Of a stretch of DNA of 64,000 bases, positions 38,984 through 51,600 are shown in pieces. Location: NCBI GenBank assembly GCA_035582835.1, contig JAYKAV010002923.1, forward strand, positions 118,878 through 182,877, in the 5' to 3' direction. The stretch is from Phoebastria nigripes. Its lineage: Eukaryota > Chordata > Aves > Procellariiformes > Diomedeidae. The position numbers and the translations under genes were made by a program. Below the pieces are notes generated by a model. That model was not told the DNA's origin. It saw only the letters and a list, made by a program, of their open reading frames with translations, and ran no database searches. Numbering within the stretch: the stretch's first letter is position 1; each line of letters opens with the position of its first letter.

Positions 38984-40499
38984 ACATAAAAGATGACTAC
39001 AAATGGCTTTCTGAAACTCTTAAAAAAAAGTACCTCACTCCATAACTCAGCCTTGCAGGACTTAAAACATGAAATGGGACAAGGTGAAGTGTAAAATAGG
39101 GAAAATTCATCTACGATTATTCAGGAAAACAAAATTCCGACTTGACTGTACAATTCTTGGAAGGTGCTTCAGTCTGGGATGTCTGGCTGCTTCACACCTA
39201 CCAAGGCGCTGCAACAGAAAGCCAAAAGCCTGTGTGCTGTTGGAGGGGTCCAGTCCCAGCCGGAGCAGAAAGGTAACACATTCTGTGACCAGCAGGACTG
39301 GAGATAAAGCTCAGCATTTCTAGAACCGGAGTTGCTAATGACACACTTCAAAAAGAAGAACCAGGCTGGGAAAGTCTGAGGAAAGGTATCCACAGAAGTG
39401 GTGAGTAAGACATGTCCTTGCAGAAGAAATCTAACTGTTAAAATACTCTTAAAAATACTGCTGTGAACCAGAAATTGAACCAGAAGCATGGTGTGCATCA
39501 GGTTTTCGCAATCTCTGCGCGTACTGTCTGGCTGACTACTGTGTTCTCTGGCCTTGTAAATGTTTTAATTTCTAAATGTCCTCTGTCATCTCTCTGAAAC
39601 CATTCAAACCATGAAGAATTCCTCCAACAGATCTCACGTGTATTACTATAATTATTTTTAATTGGGCAGTGTATGGTGTTGACAAAGTTACCTTCCTCTT
39701 TACATACTTTGAGTGAAGAAAGAATGTTCCACAATGTACTAGACATCGTATCTTAGAAAGGATCTGGTCTGTAGGGTCTAGCAAGCATGGGATCAACCCT
39801 CCTAGAATACAGCACTAAACATCTAAATTGGAGGACCGAGGCTTGTGCCCTTGTGGCCCTCAGCCCCACAGGGAAGTAAAAATTTTCTGTGTATCAGCTC
39901 ACTGTTCCTATTCACTCTAATGGTTTCCATTAGAAGAAAATTGCATCTGCTGGCCTAAAAAGCTCTCTGTTGGATAATGAGAAAGTCAGGTGTACTGAAG
40001 ACAGCACTTGACCTCAGCAAATATAGTTAATAAGTTCCAGAAAGCACCATGTCTCAGGTAAAGAGGATTTAGCATATGAGACCTTCCCCTTTTCCCCTCC
40101 CAGTAAAAAAAGGTGAGGGTGAAGTAGACAGGTGGCATCACCCAGGTTCATGGGTATATCAGTCCCCAGGGTGGATATGTCCTAAGGATAAAACTTGGAG
40201 GCATGTAGAAGATGTCTATTGCTGATACATACCATTATATTAAATTAAGTATTACTTGCCATGTATTAAATATATGCATGCATTGATTTTATTTTTTACC
40301 CTTATATGGATGACACCATGTTTCTATTTGGGTGACTATTTTGTGACAATGTCTTGCAGAGTCAAGCTATGATGAAAAAAATGAACTCAGTATTTTATTT
40401 TTATACCTCCATATTATTATTATTATTATAAATAATAATAATAATATTCCCTCATCATGACTCCTCAAATAAAGACTCAAAACTGAATGGCAAATAAAT
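38984..40499. other. Intergenic unique DNA with an ATT/AAT hairpin
   Basis: No gene or repeat family is recognised. At 40411-40447 an ATT-repeat arm and an AAT-repeat arm form a perfect 17-bp inverted repeat around a 3-base loop, about 50 bases from the 3' end of the next CR1. Confidence 0.55.
40411..40447. repeat. ATT/AAT inverted microsatellite
   Basis: 17-bp arms at 40411-40427 and 40431-40447 are exact reverse complements around a 3-base loop. Confidence 0.88.
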
Positions 40500-40596
40500 A
40501 TCATAGAAGCATAGAATCATAGAATAGTTTGGGTTGGAAGGGACCTTTAAAGGTCATCTAGTCCAATCCCCCTGCCATGGGCAGGGACATCTTCAA

Positions 40597-41808
40597 CTAG
40601 ATCAGGTGGCTCAGAGCCTCATCCAACCTGACCTTGAATGTTTCCAGGGATGGGGCATCTACCACCTCTCTGGGCAACCTGTTCCAGTGTTTCACCACCC
40701 TCAGCGTAAAAAATTTCTCCCTTATATNTAGTCTGAATCTACCCTCCTTTAGTTTAAAACCATTCCCCCTTGTCCTGTCGCAACAGGCCCTGCTAAAAAC
40801 TTTGTCCCCATCTTTCTTATAATCCCCCTTTAAGTACTGATAGGCTGCAATAAGGTCTCCCCGAAGCCTTCTCTTCTCCAGGCTGAACAACCCCAACTCT
40901 CTCAGCCTTTCTTCATAGGAGAGGTGTTCCATCCCCCTGATGATTTTTGTGACCCTCCTCTGGACCCGCTCCAACAGGTCCATGTCTTTCCTGTGCTGAG
41001 GGCTCCAGAGCTGGATGCAGTACTCCAGGTGGGGTCTCACCAGAGCAGAGTAGAGGGGCAGAATCACCTCCCTCGACCTGCTGGCCACACTTCTTGTGAT
41101 GCAGCCCAGGATATGGTTGGCCTTCTGGGCTGCGAGCGCACATTGCCGGCTCATGTCCAGCTTTTCATCCACCAGTANCCCCAAGTCCTTCTCGGCAGGG
41201 CTGCTCTCAATCCCTTCATCCCCCAGCCTGTATTGATACCAGGGGTTGCCCCGACCCAGATGCAGGACCTGGCACTTGCCCTTGTTGAACCTCATGAGGT
41301 TCACATGGGCCCACTTCTTGAGCTTGTCCAGGTCCCTCTGGATGGCATCCCGTCCCTCAGGCATGTCAACTGCACCACTCAGCTTGGTGTCATCTGCAAA
41401 CTTGCTGAGGGTGCACTTGATCCCACCGTCTATGTCATTGATGAAGATATTAAACAGTACTGGTCCCAGTACAGACCCCTGCAGGACGCCACTCGTCAGT
41501 GATCTCCATCTGGACATTGAGCCGTTGACCGCAACCCTCTGGATGCGACCATCCAACCAATTCCTCACCCACTGGACAGTCCGCCCATCAAATCCGTATC
41601 TCTCCAGTTCAGAGAAAAGGATGTTGTGGGGGACCGTGTCAAAGGCCTTACAGAGGTCCAGATAGATGACATCTGTAGCCCTTCCCATGTCCACTGATGT
41701 AGTCATTCCATCATAGAAAGCCACTAGGTTGGTCAGGCAGCACTTGGCCTTGGTGAAGCCATGCTGGCTGTCTCGAATCACCTCCCTGTCCTCCATGTGC
41801 CTTAGCAT
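40597..41808 (-). pseudogene. CR1 reverse transcriptase remnant, 403 codons
   Basis: RT motifs [22 protein letters not shown] and [10 protein letters not shown] are present. It differs from the plus-strand copy at 10145-11356 at fewer than ten residues (for example HLGRGNP against HLAQGNP). Two N bases (40728, 41178) leave two residues unknown. The upstream part of the ORF is in another frame and contains stops, so this is a fragment of a dead polymerase. Confidence 0.93.
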
Positions 41809-42214
41809 AGCTTCCAGGCTCCATGATCTTCCCAGGCACAGAGGTGAGACTGACTGACCTGTAGTTCCCTGGGTCTTCCTTTTTCCCCTTTCTAAAAATG
41901 GGGGTTATGTTTCCCCTTTTCCAGTCAGTGGGAACTTTGCCAGACTGCCACGACTTCTCAAATATGATGGATAGTGGCTTAGCAACTTCACCCGCCAGTT
42001 CCCTGAGGACCCGCAGATGGATTTCATCAGGTCCCATGGACTTGTGCACCTTCAGGCTCCTTAGGTGGTCTTGAACCTGATCTTCTCCTACAGTGGGTGG
42101 CTCTTCATTCTCCCAGTCCCTGCCTTTGTCTTCTGCGGCTTGGGTGGTGAGGCTTGAGCACTTGCTGGTGAAGATCGAGGCAAAAAAGTCATTGGGTACC
42201 TCCACCTTCTCCAT
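41711..42214 (-). pseudogene. CR1 ORF2 remnant, upstream RT segment
   Basis: 167 codons almost identical to those at 9739-10242, with only one residue difference seen (PLSIIF against PLSIVF). It overlaps the downstream RT frame in a different phase, showing the same frame break after KIME. Confidence 0.88.
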
Positions 42215-42482
42215 ATCCTGGGTAACCAGGTCTCTTTTTCATTCTGGAGAGGGCCCACATTTTCCCTAGTCTTTCTTCTTTTGTCCCTGACGTACCTGTA
42301 GAAGCTTTTCTTGTTGCCCTTGACGTCCCTGGCCAGATTTAATTCTGTCAGGGCTTTACCTTTCCTAACCTGATCCCTGGCTGCTCAGACAATTTCTCTG
42401 TATTCCTCTCAGGCTACCTGTCCTTGCTTCCACCTTCTGTAGGCTTCCTTTTTGTGTTTGAGTGTGTCCAGGAGCTCCTTGT

Positions 42483-42950
42483 TCATCCATGTAGGCCTCC
42501 TGGTGTTTTTGTCTGACTTCCTCTTTGTTGGGATGCATCACTCCTGAGTTGGAGGAGGTGATCCTTGACTATTAACCAGCTTTCTTGGGCCCCTCTTCCT
42601 TCCAGGGCTTTATCCCACGGTGCTCTACCAAGCAGATCCCTGAAGATGCCAATGCCTGCTCTCCTGATGTCCAGGGTAGTGAGCTTGCTGCACACCCTCC
42701 TCGGTGCCCTCAGGATCTTGAATTCCACCATTTCATGGTCACTGCAGCCCAGGCTGCCCTTGAGGTTCACATTCCCCACCAGCCCCTCCTTATTGGTGAG
42801 AACAAGGTCCAGCATAGCACCTCTCCTCGTTGGCTCCTCTACCACTTGGAGAAGTAAGTTATCATCGACGCATTCCAGGAACTTCCTGGATTGCTTATGC
42901 TCTGCCGTGTTGTCCCTCCAACAGATATGAGGGTGGTTGAAGTCCCCCAT
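42483..42950 (-). pseudogene. CR1 endonuclease domain fragment
   Basis: 155 codons beginning GDFNHPHICW, which matches the Asp-Phe-Asn motif of APE-type LINE endonucleases, and containing LDLVLTNKEG and CSDHEMVEF, the Ser-Asp-His motif near the domain end. A smaller piece of the same domain continues at 43011-43223 in a different phase. The N-terminal part of the endonuclease is missing through 5' truncation near 43308. Confidence 0.9.
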
Positions 42951-44446
42951 GAGGACCAGGGCTTGTGAACGTGAGGCTGCTCCTATCTGTCTATAGAGGG
43001 CCTCATCTGCTCAGTCTTCCTGGTCGGGTGGCCTGTAGCCGACACCCACTGTAATGTCACCTGTCCCTGCCCTCCCTTTAATCCTGACCCATAAGCTCTC
43101 GGTTGGCTCCTCATCCATCCCCAGGCAGAGCTCCATGCACTGCAGCTGGTCATTGACATAGAGGGCGACACCCCCTCCTTGTCTCCCCTGCCTGTCCTTC
43201 CTAAAGAGCCTGTATCCTTCCATCCCAACACTCTAATCATAGGAGCCATCCCACCATGTCTCCGTGATGCCAATAAGATCATAGCCCTGCAGGCGTGTGC
43301 ACGTCTCTTAAGAGCACTGTTACTCTAGGTTTACATCATAGGAACTGAATTTGCCCCAGCAGCCTCGCATCTACTCAGGGACAATATATTAGAGAGAGAT
43401 GGAGGCAAGGGAAAACTCCCACTTGTACTTTTCTTTTTCCAGATGACCACTCAATCTCAGTGTCTGACTTCATCAATTTCTCTAGTCATAATTATAGATC
43501 TATGGTATACTTTTCTGTCATATATATTCCTATTTCTATGCATACCAGATATACTTTTCTGTTAAAGACAGCTGTATAAGCTCTATTGTTTTTTCTATTT
43601 GTTTGAAGTATATTTTCTTAGTGAAGAATAGGTCTTTATTTATAAAAGTCTTGTCAAAATATTTGTTCAGAATACTGTAAAAGCAACTCCCCAGGTCAGG
43701 AAAGGACTAACTCCAATGATTTTGTAGATTTTTTTCTTCCTCCGCCCCCAAATTGTATTCATCCAGTTGTATGTTTCTCTTCATAAAGGGTCCTTTGGGA
43801 TTTTTTTATGAACTAGCAACTTCATACATGAAAAAGGCAGGTTGTGTTATAAAGGCAAAGACCCTAGGATGGGGAAGCAGTGGTTAACTGACAGCTTCAA
43901 AAGCAGCTGTTTTTCACTAGTCTCTCCCAAAATTAGCCTGGAATATTAATGCCAGAATGAAATCTGCTCTTAGAGGCCACTGATTAGTTGAATAGTTATA
44001 GTTTAAGGAGATTTTATTATTCTTGTTGGAGGAAAAATGTTGATTATATCTAGATTTCAGATCAGTCATGGTTTGTGATCTCTCCTGTGAGAGCTGAAGA
44101 TCCTTAATAGATGTTGGACTGCGTTCATGAGGAGGATGCAACTATTGCAATTCTCTGTCCTTTCAGGATGCCTAGACTGACTCTGGGTTGTGGGCATAGA
44201 AATGGGATCTATGGAAGTCATGTGCCTGTACATAAGCCTGTAAAGAATAGCACAAGGTGGTGTTTAAGACCTGCTTGTCAAGGATGTAAATCTCTCCCTT
44301 TGGGCTTGGGGGTGCCTTTCTCTTCCTTGGCTTGACTGCTCTTATTAAGCATGTAAATCCCTTTGAGTAGTTTCCTTTGAAGATGAGCTTATCAATCCTA
44401 CTCTTTTTCCTTAAAGAAAACAATCAGTGTAGTTTTGGACCCATTG

Positions 44447-44495
44447 TCAGGTAGTCTAGTGGTTAGGGCATTCACCTGGCAGAAGGTAAGGCCTT
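44447..44495 (+). repeat. Possible tRNA-derived SINE relic
   Basis: TAGTCTAGTGG at 44452-44462 fits the RNA polymerase III A-box pattern (TRGYNNARNGG) and is followed by TTAGGGCATTCACCTGG, resembling tRNA-headed SINEs of amniotes. No good B-box follows and no tRNA fold is complete, so it is not a tRNA gene. It is probably an old SINE head, or chance. Confidence 0.35.
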
Positions 44496-45689
44496 TAATT
44501 TCTTTTTACACAGTGGAGAAATGCTTTAAAAGGAAGGCTTAAGAGTCTCTGCACCAGAATACTTTCTTGCCTAGAAGGTAGATGATGGAGATTCAAAGCC
44601 TCAGACAAAGGATGGGATTTGTTCTGAACCTTTGATGTCACGGATCAAAGCTTTAATCTTCAAACTGTTGGGGAAACAGGCACTGTTGCTACATCCTTTG
44701 ATAAAGTGGTGTCCTAGGAAGACCAAATGTTAGACTAAGACACAGTGTACTGACATGATCTTCTTGCCCTTGTTTTGTTTCACGTATGCTTGAGGTACTT
44801 TCTTTAAAGAATAAAATGCCCCAAAGTTTCTGTGGCTTTCAACAGGAAAGGGGAGGAGATCTCACCTTCGACCACAAAGGGACACAGCATCTAGACCCTG
44901 AGCTATATTTAGGTGCCTTATTTAAGGTTTTGAGTTTTGACTTTAAAAGATCAGCTGGCACAAGTGATGAATAGCTGTCTAAAAGAGAAGGAACCCAACT
45001 TTCTGGAAGAATGAAGGTTTTTGGAGGCAGTTCTGGCCTTGGTAGTCTCATACTCAGTGGCTGTCAGAGCCACTAAATGAGCTCAGTCAAAAACAACCTC
45101 TGCGGGAGAACCTTTCCCTCCAACATTTATTTCAGCTTTCTGGTAAGGATGAGTGAGCATATCAGCTTATGGCTAAAAGATGATAACTGAAAGAAAGGGC
45201 TAACCTTTTTCATGTGTGAAGCTTCAAGGTTATGTGCTGCACCTTCACTTCATGTACAGTGTGTTTGTACTTCCTTGCGATGCAGCCTGACAGACTGGTT
45301 CATAGAAATCACAGATTTCAAAGCCCAAGCTGTCAAACTACAGCATGAAAGCTTTTAAGATAAAATTACTTACTTTTCCTGTAATGTATCTGCAAAAGGC
45401 TTGGTGTACTATCTTTACTGGAATATAAATGCTAACGTACCATTACATCTCCATAATGTACATGTGATCAAGCATACAGCTTTGAATTAAATAGTTCATC
45501 TATTTGAACAAAGACAAAAATAATCCCAGCCTGCCTGGACTAGTTAGGTATTATAATGCTCATGAAAAATGTGTTCTGCTTTTCCTATTGCTGAAACTGA
45601 AAAAATAATGACTGAATTGCCATGTGATTGTAGTTGGTGAGTCAAGCGATTTTTCTTCTTGGGGAAATTGTACTGTTCTACTCATTATA

Positions 45690-45872
45690 GATTATAGAGA
45701 TATGTAATATATATCTATGATATCTATATACATCTATATGACTATATCTGTATAAATGTAGTTAGTATATCTCCATATAGCGGTATCTAATCCATATGAT
45801 TAGATGGAGATACAGATGTAGATATAGATATAAATAAAGATATATAGGTATAGATATAGATACAGATATTTT
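45690..45872. repeat. Diverged TATC/GATA simple repeat with inverted halves
   Basis: The left half is rich in TATCTA-type units and the right half in their complement, TAGATA. The centre holds an 8-bp perfect inverted repeat, ATCTAATC/GATTAGAT, at 45785-45792 and 45798-45805. The whole could fold back on itself. Confidence 0.8.
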
Positions 45873-48577
45873 ATTGATGAACCGCATGGTTCAAGAAACA
45901 AGTAGTAAGAAAGGGAGCCTTTCACTGGTCTGAACTCTTCAGATCTTAAGTGGGCAAAACCTATTACTCCTGGCTGAGTAGTGGGAATAGATTGATTTTC
46001 TCAGTCAGTATGCTTCCATATTATGAAAAAAACTCATCAGGATCTTTCTGAAACCCTTCCTAATTGTTCTCTGTGCTGTAGACAAAACAGCAAAATAACA
46101 AAACCTGAATTTTCACCTCAAAGCTGTTAGCTACAGAGTGCACATGCTTCTCTGAAGCTGCATGATTCCTATGTAAAAATGTTTAAAAAGCCTTTTTATT
46201 TTACTCAGAGAGGCCAAAATGGGCTAATCTTTAAAGTATTAAAAGTAGATGTCTCAGGCTCAAACAAGCAATGTATTCAGTCTTCAGAAAGTGGCAAAAC
46301 AAAGTACAGAGAAATGTCAGTATATGGTACATAACCAGTAAAAAAGAAAATCAGTTTACTAATATGTACGAAACATGTATTGGTAAAAAAGCAATAGATT
46401 ATACATAATTATATTGAACCCTCATGCTAAATACCGTGTTCCGTTCCAGACATCACCACTGGTCTAATTTGTTGTGATAGTTCTTATGTTATATTCACTT
46501 TGCAGCACTATTCAAACCTTAAGATGGAAAAGAACATGGTAGTAAATGGAAAGGAAATATGTTTCAAGGCGACATGTATCTCCTTACTCCTTCTACCATG
46601 CAAGTGCAGAGAAGTATGATAATATGAAATACAGTATTCTCATCGTGTCCCTTTAAAATAAAATCACTGGCACAACCCAATAAACAGCTTTTTCATATAT
46701 GAAAACAACTTTCAAATTTTCACGTAAGAACAATTTTCAAATTCATATCAAATATCACTGCAGGTTTAAAAGTGGAGACTTGCAGCTGTCTGTTGCCACT
46801 GAAGGCACTTGTCAGCTCAGTCACACACTTTTATATGCAATACGGTTGCTAAAGTGAACAAACTCCATATGCCTGTTACCAGGGTTATTAACATTCTTTC
46901 TTTAGAACCTTGCACAGCTGGTCAAATTAGTGTCGTTTGGGGTACTGCTTTGATTACTATTTCCAAGGTTTTTTGTCAGCTCAGTGGATTATTATATGTT
47001 GAGTAGTAGTATCAGTGTTTATCAGCTGCAACTTCATTGTAAATCATCTTGTGTCTAAANCTGCAAAGCCTCATTCACCCAGGGAGCAAATACCATAGCC
47101 CCACTTTAAATATTTTACAAATTCAAGTGGTTCCTAAAACATAATGGTGACTATAGTGAAACTGGAATATATTTTTGGAATAGCTGATCCACTTTGGATA
47201 TAAGCCCTTGCTATCTCATTTCATGAGAAAGGACCAAATGAATAGAAAATTAAGATGAAAAGACAGGCTTGTGAGTCCTGATTCTCCAGTGTATAGGTGT
47301 AAGGAAATATTCATGCTAGAAACTGAAGGGAATTGCCTGTGTAACTAAGCCAGGTAGTCGCCCTAAACGCTTTTTGTAGGGGGCAACTCAGAGAACCTAA
47401 ACTAGATTGCGTTTCTTAATCATCCCCTGGAGAAGCTTCTCTCTCTATTGACTATGCATCTAGAAAATTAACTTTATCCCAGCCAAAACCTGTACACTTG
47501 GTTAGATGGGGGATAAGAATCATTGGTTTTAAATTGGGGCAATTTATTTAATGAAACCTCAGGGCAAAAAGTACTCTATTAATTCTCCTTGTGATTGAAA
47601 CTGTCACAAAAAATGTATCAGCTGAATCTGCTTCTGGTAGTCAGAGTGTTCCTCCACATGAGTTTTATACTAGTCCAAGTGTATGACAGTCTTCAGTGAA
47701 GGGAGTTTTTATGAGATTGCTCTATAATCTGTATAAATCAGATCCCACCTTTTTAAAAAAACTGTTGTTTTTGCTGAATGAACTGAGCACAGTCTGCTTA
47801 TTATTTGTGTATTTGTAGTGTGTTATAAACCTCAAAGTAGTTACTTGCTTCTTTTCTAGCTTGAAATTAACTGCTCAGTTCTTTTCATTCACTTACATTC
47901 AGTATTACTGTGAAAATGTTTAGGAAACTGGAATATCTACTGAATAGTCTCACTTGCCCTAAAGAAATAAAAACAGCAGAGAAAAAATAACAATCAGTTT
48001 TAATATGGGAGATAAAAGTAGTAAGTTTAAATATTTTTTATGACATCACAACACATGAATAACAATCACTGAAGTATTTTAGAGAAACAGAATAATGCTT
48101 CAGAGAACAGAGCCTGAAGAGACAGGGAGTTTCATGGGAGACAGCAGGGAGGGACCAAAAAGAGGTTGTGAGCTCTTAGGAAGATGTTGACTGGCCTTGC
48201 GGGTAGCTGACATGAAAGCAGGTCTCCTGCAGGTCAAACGCTGGTAAAAATATTATGTTGATGCATCTGTGTACAAGCTTTGCATCAACATAATTGATGG
48301 TAGAACCACCATGGTAGAATAAATAAGGTAGTTTGTCTTTTGAAACAACAGTGTCTCCAGAGAAGGAGACAATACAAGGAGCTGACATTAACATCAGGTC
48401 TTTTATGGCCAAAATTTGGTAGAAGAATGCTATTTAGTAAAGGGCGTGGAATTTTCTGTAATACTAAATATGGGAACTTGTTTTGCTTTGACTTTCATAG
48501 GCCACTAACTAGTACAAAACATACCAAAAAAAGGAATGTCTGCCTATTTTTTCCAGCCCTTGAATATTCTTTTTTTT

Positions 48578-48613
48578 TATATCTATCTATCTGTCTGTCT
48601 GTCTGTCTATCTC
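48578..48613. repeat. TCTA/TCTG tetranucleotide microsatellite
   Basis: Compound tandem array: TATC units, then about four TCTG units, then TCTA. It is probably length-variable between individuals. Confidence 0.88.
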
Positions 48614-51600
48614 AGGAATGTAGATAGTTTTCATCAGGGAGATTTATCCCTTTCAGCTTTCAAAAACAAGGAAGTTTTAGGGAAGAATGTGTTCCCAAAC
48701 AAAAGAAACAGAATCTACAGGTTCACAGGTGGCTAGATACATTTAGGTATACCAGTAACTCCACTGGAGAAAGCTGTGCACATGGCAGCACTGTGTTTGG
48801 AATAGTTAAATAGCAATTTCTACTTTTTGAGTGATACAAGCATAACATTTTTGCTATGTTTGGGAGTACCATTGTACAAGAACTTACCATCACTGGCATA
48901 AATCGTAATATTACAATATTATGCAGATCCTGAATTTGTGAAAGCATAGATAGGCTACTTCGAAGGGAATGTAATTTCTCTGTGTGGCTTTGTCTTATGC
49001 AGAACTGTTTCATAATCCTAAAAATGATTGGTCTAAAGACTTGATTTTGAAGAAGGAACATGTTATAGATAGTGTAATGAGAAATTTGTTGATACAAAAT
49101 GGAATTTCTGACACTAACGTTGCTTAACATGGGACCCACTGCAGCACTAGGTCACTTTTCAGACATCAGGAAAGAAGGTAGAAACCAGGTTTACTCACCA
49201 GAGTTGTGGCAATATTGATTACATGTTATCATAAGCAAACATTATGTGGTTGAGGTGAATGGACAATCCTTTCACTGGCAAATTTTAGTTTGGCAAGTAT
49301 TGACTTTAGAAAGGCAAGTATTTTAGATTGTGGACTTTTCCAGAGCTTCTAAGACCTGCCGAACCTTCTTGAAATGTGGTGGAATTAACACTGAAACAAA
49401 GAGAGAAGCAGTAACAGAATATCATGGATTAAGAGTGATCCCCTAGAGAGCTATTTTGGACTGAGACAGTAGAAAGCTCCCATCTTCTTAGCTGTATGTA
49501 TATAAACATGCACCAATGTTGGTGGAGTGAAGAAGGTTCTCTCTCAGATTTTTTAAGTGTCTGGTCTATTTTAGGCATTTGAGATTGACATCCTATCTTA
49601 GGACTCTCCAGGTCTTTTGTAAAAACATGTTGAAAACTTGTATTTCTTTGAAGAAAGAAAAAAACTAAAGCCTAGATGTGAGACTGTCTGTCAGCAACAG
49701 GACACAATTTGGCAGGTGAGGTGGAAGAGGAGGTAGGACTCTAATTGCTGCATGGTATTGTTAATCTTCAGAAAAGAAGCTTTCTGAGACTTCTGCACTT
49801 GTATAGCATAGTAACGCTTAAGTATGTTTTACAAGCCTTTCCTGGTGTCATGCCTATGGTTAGTGATATAGTTTAGTAGCGCATTGTGTCCTTTCATATC
49901 CTCCAACACTAAGCCTCTGTGTGAAAAAATGGCAGCCAGGCTTGTTTAAAAGATTACTAAAATGAAGTGGCTTCTCATCCACCTTTCCTTATGATCTCTT
50001 CTTTTCTGCACTAAAAAGCTGCTCTCTTGTGTTCCTTTTCTCTTTGAAACATCTTGGGCTACTTATGGTAATAGCCACCAAATCCCTTTATTATTGGTCT
50101 CTTTAACATCTAGTTGCTTGGCCCTGATCATGGGATTAGTACCAGGAAAGAGACGTCTATCATAAGCACCCTGTAATGCTTTGGAATATCCCTTCTTGTT
50201 CTTCTGAATTTGCCTTGATAATGTTTCTGGGTTTTTTTTTTCAGGAATTCCAGTCAGCACAAACTTCCCACAAATGTCAGAAGAGTATTCTTTGGTTTTG
50301 CTATCATGACTTATTTTAATTTAAAGCCTATTTGATATACTCAGGTTCTTAATTTCCTGATAGTAAAGATCACCAGGAAGGTACAGTGTTTTGCCTGTGC
50401 TGTCAGACTGGTGAATCCAGGCTGGGATTCTGTGGGCTGTCCTCTTAGCAATCAGAGTTTGTATGAAGACAAGAGCATTTCTGATTTCAGTTCATCTACT
50501 GGAATCAGTTGCAAGGCCTACTTTAAAACCCCGGTTTTATTTCCAGCAGTTATGGAGATCTTATTTGTGGAGTATGGATGCAGATCCTGGGGAAGCTCTG
50601 AAAAATAATAGGTGTTTTAAGAGACTAAGGACAAAAACCGAGCCTGTAATTCAATCATGTAAAAGATGCATTTATAAAACTTTGCTGTCATGATTTCCAA
50701 AGAATTTTCTCAACACCTTAATCATCCCAGATCCACTGTGGCTGTTTGCACCTTTGTTTCTACAGGTCGGTTTAATTTCTAATCCTTCTGTTTAAAATAC
50801 TACCCAGTGCCACCAGGAGGTGTCCGTGTGCTATTTATCGGTTACTTTCCGGGATGCTTGCATGTTTTTGTTTTTTGGGGGGAGGGCTCCATAACAATGC
50901 CACAGTGGTAGCAGTTTCTATAGGATCATTATTATTATATAGCCTTGGTGTTTGCACTTCCAAACAAATGAGGATGTTGTGTTTGTGTCTGGAGAGAGTT
51001 CTTAATTCTTTCCCTGGATGAGAATTATAGATGAAAAAGACCTGTTTAGTCATCCATCTTCTTCCCTTACAGCATGCCCTGTTCTCTGAAGTATACTGTG
51101 CAATGTATTGAGGATATCAGTCTGTTGCTAAGGAAATTATGACTATAATGAGATGTTACAGAGCCTACATTTTGACTGCATTGCAGGATCAAAGATGAGA
51201 CTGTGGAAACAAAGATCTTTTACTGCAACATGTAAGTTGTGTCCTATTTGCACTCGCATGTTAACTTCCAGGAAAAGAGATGAGCGTATACTACAAAAAG
51301 CTAAATATCACACAGTATTTTTATGCTGCATATTCCCATTTGGTCTGTGACATTTAATTGGAAAATATCTAGTGTATTTTCAGTGTAAATATAGGCATAA
51401 AATACGTACAGATCCATAGTGATCCATAGGACATCACAAATGACTAGATGACATCCTATTACACTACAGCCTAAAGTAATGCCATATTTATTACCATATG
51501 GATATTTAGAAGCATACATTAGAGTGAATAGTAAATCTGATTTCATTTGAACATCACATAGGAAGAAATGATTAGTTGATAAAATACGACCAGCCCTGCC

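Larger units (their letters stand above)
40500..43308 (-). mobile_element. CR1 LINE, longest copy in the window, 5'-truncated in the endonuclease domain
   Basis: 2.8 kb on the minus strand: 3' terminal repeat at 40500, RT region at 40597-41808, the upstream ORF2 segment at 41711-42214, and endonuclease pieces at 42483-42950 (MGDFNHPHICWRDN, SDHEMVEF) and 43011-43223 (RQGGGVALYVNDQLQC, VGYRPPDQED). The RT FADD codons are at 41389-41400. It carries the same two TGA stops (42409-42411 and 42385-42387) and the same frame breaks as the copy at 9422-11445. It is dead as an autonomous element. Confidence 0.96.

Noticed and set aside
44447..44495. Functional tRNA gene
   Set aside because: Only an A-box-like match is present. 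A convincing B-box, an acceptor stem and a poly-T terminator are not.
48578..48613. CRISPR-like array
   Set aside because: It is a 4-bp microsatellite without spacers. No repeat-spacer structure exists anywhere in the window.
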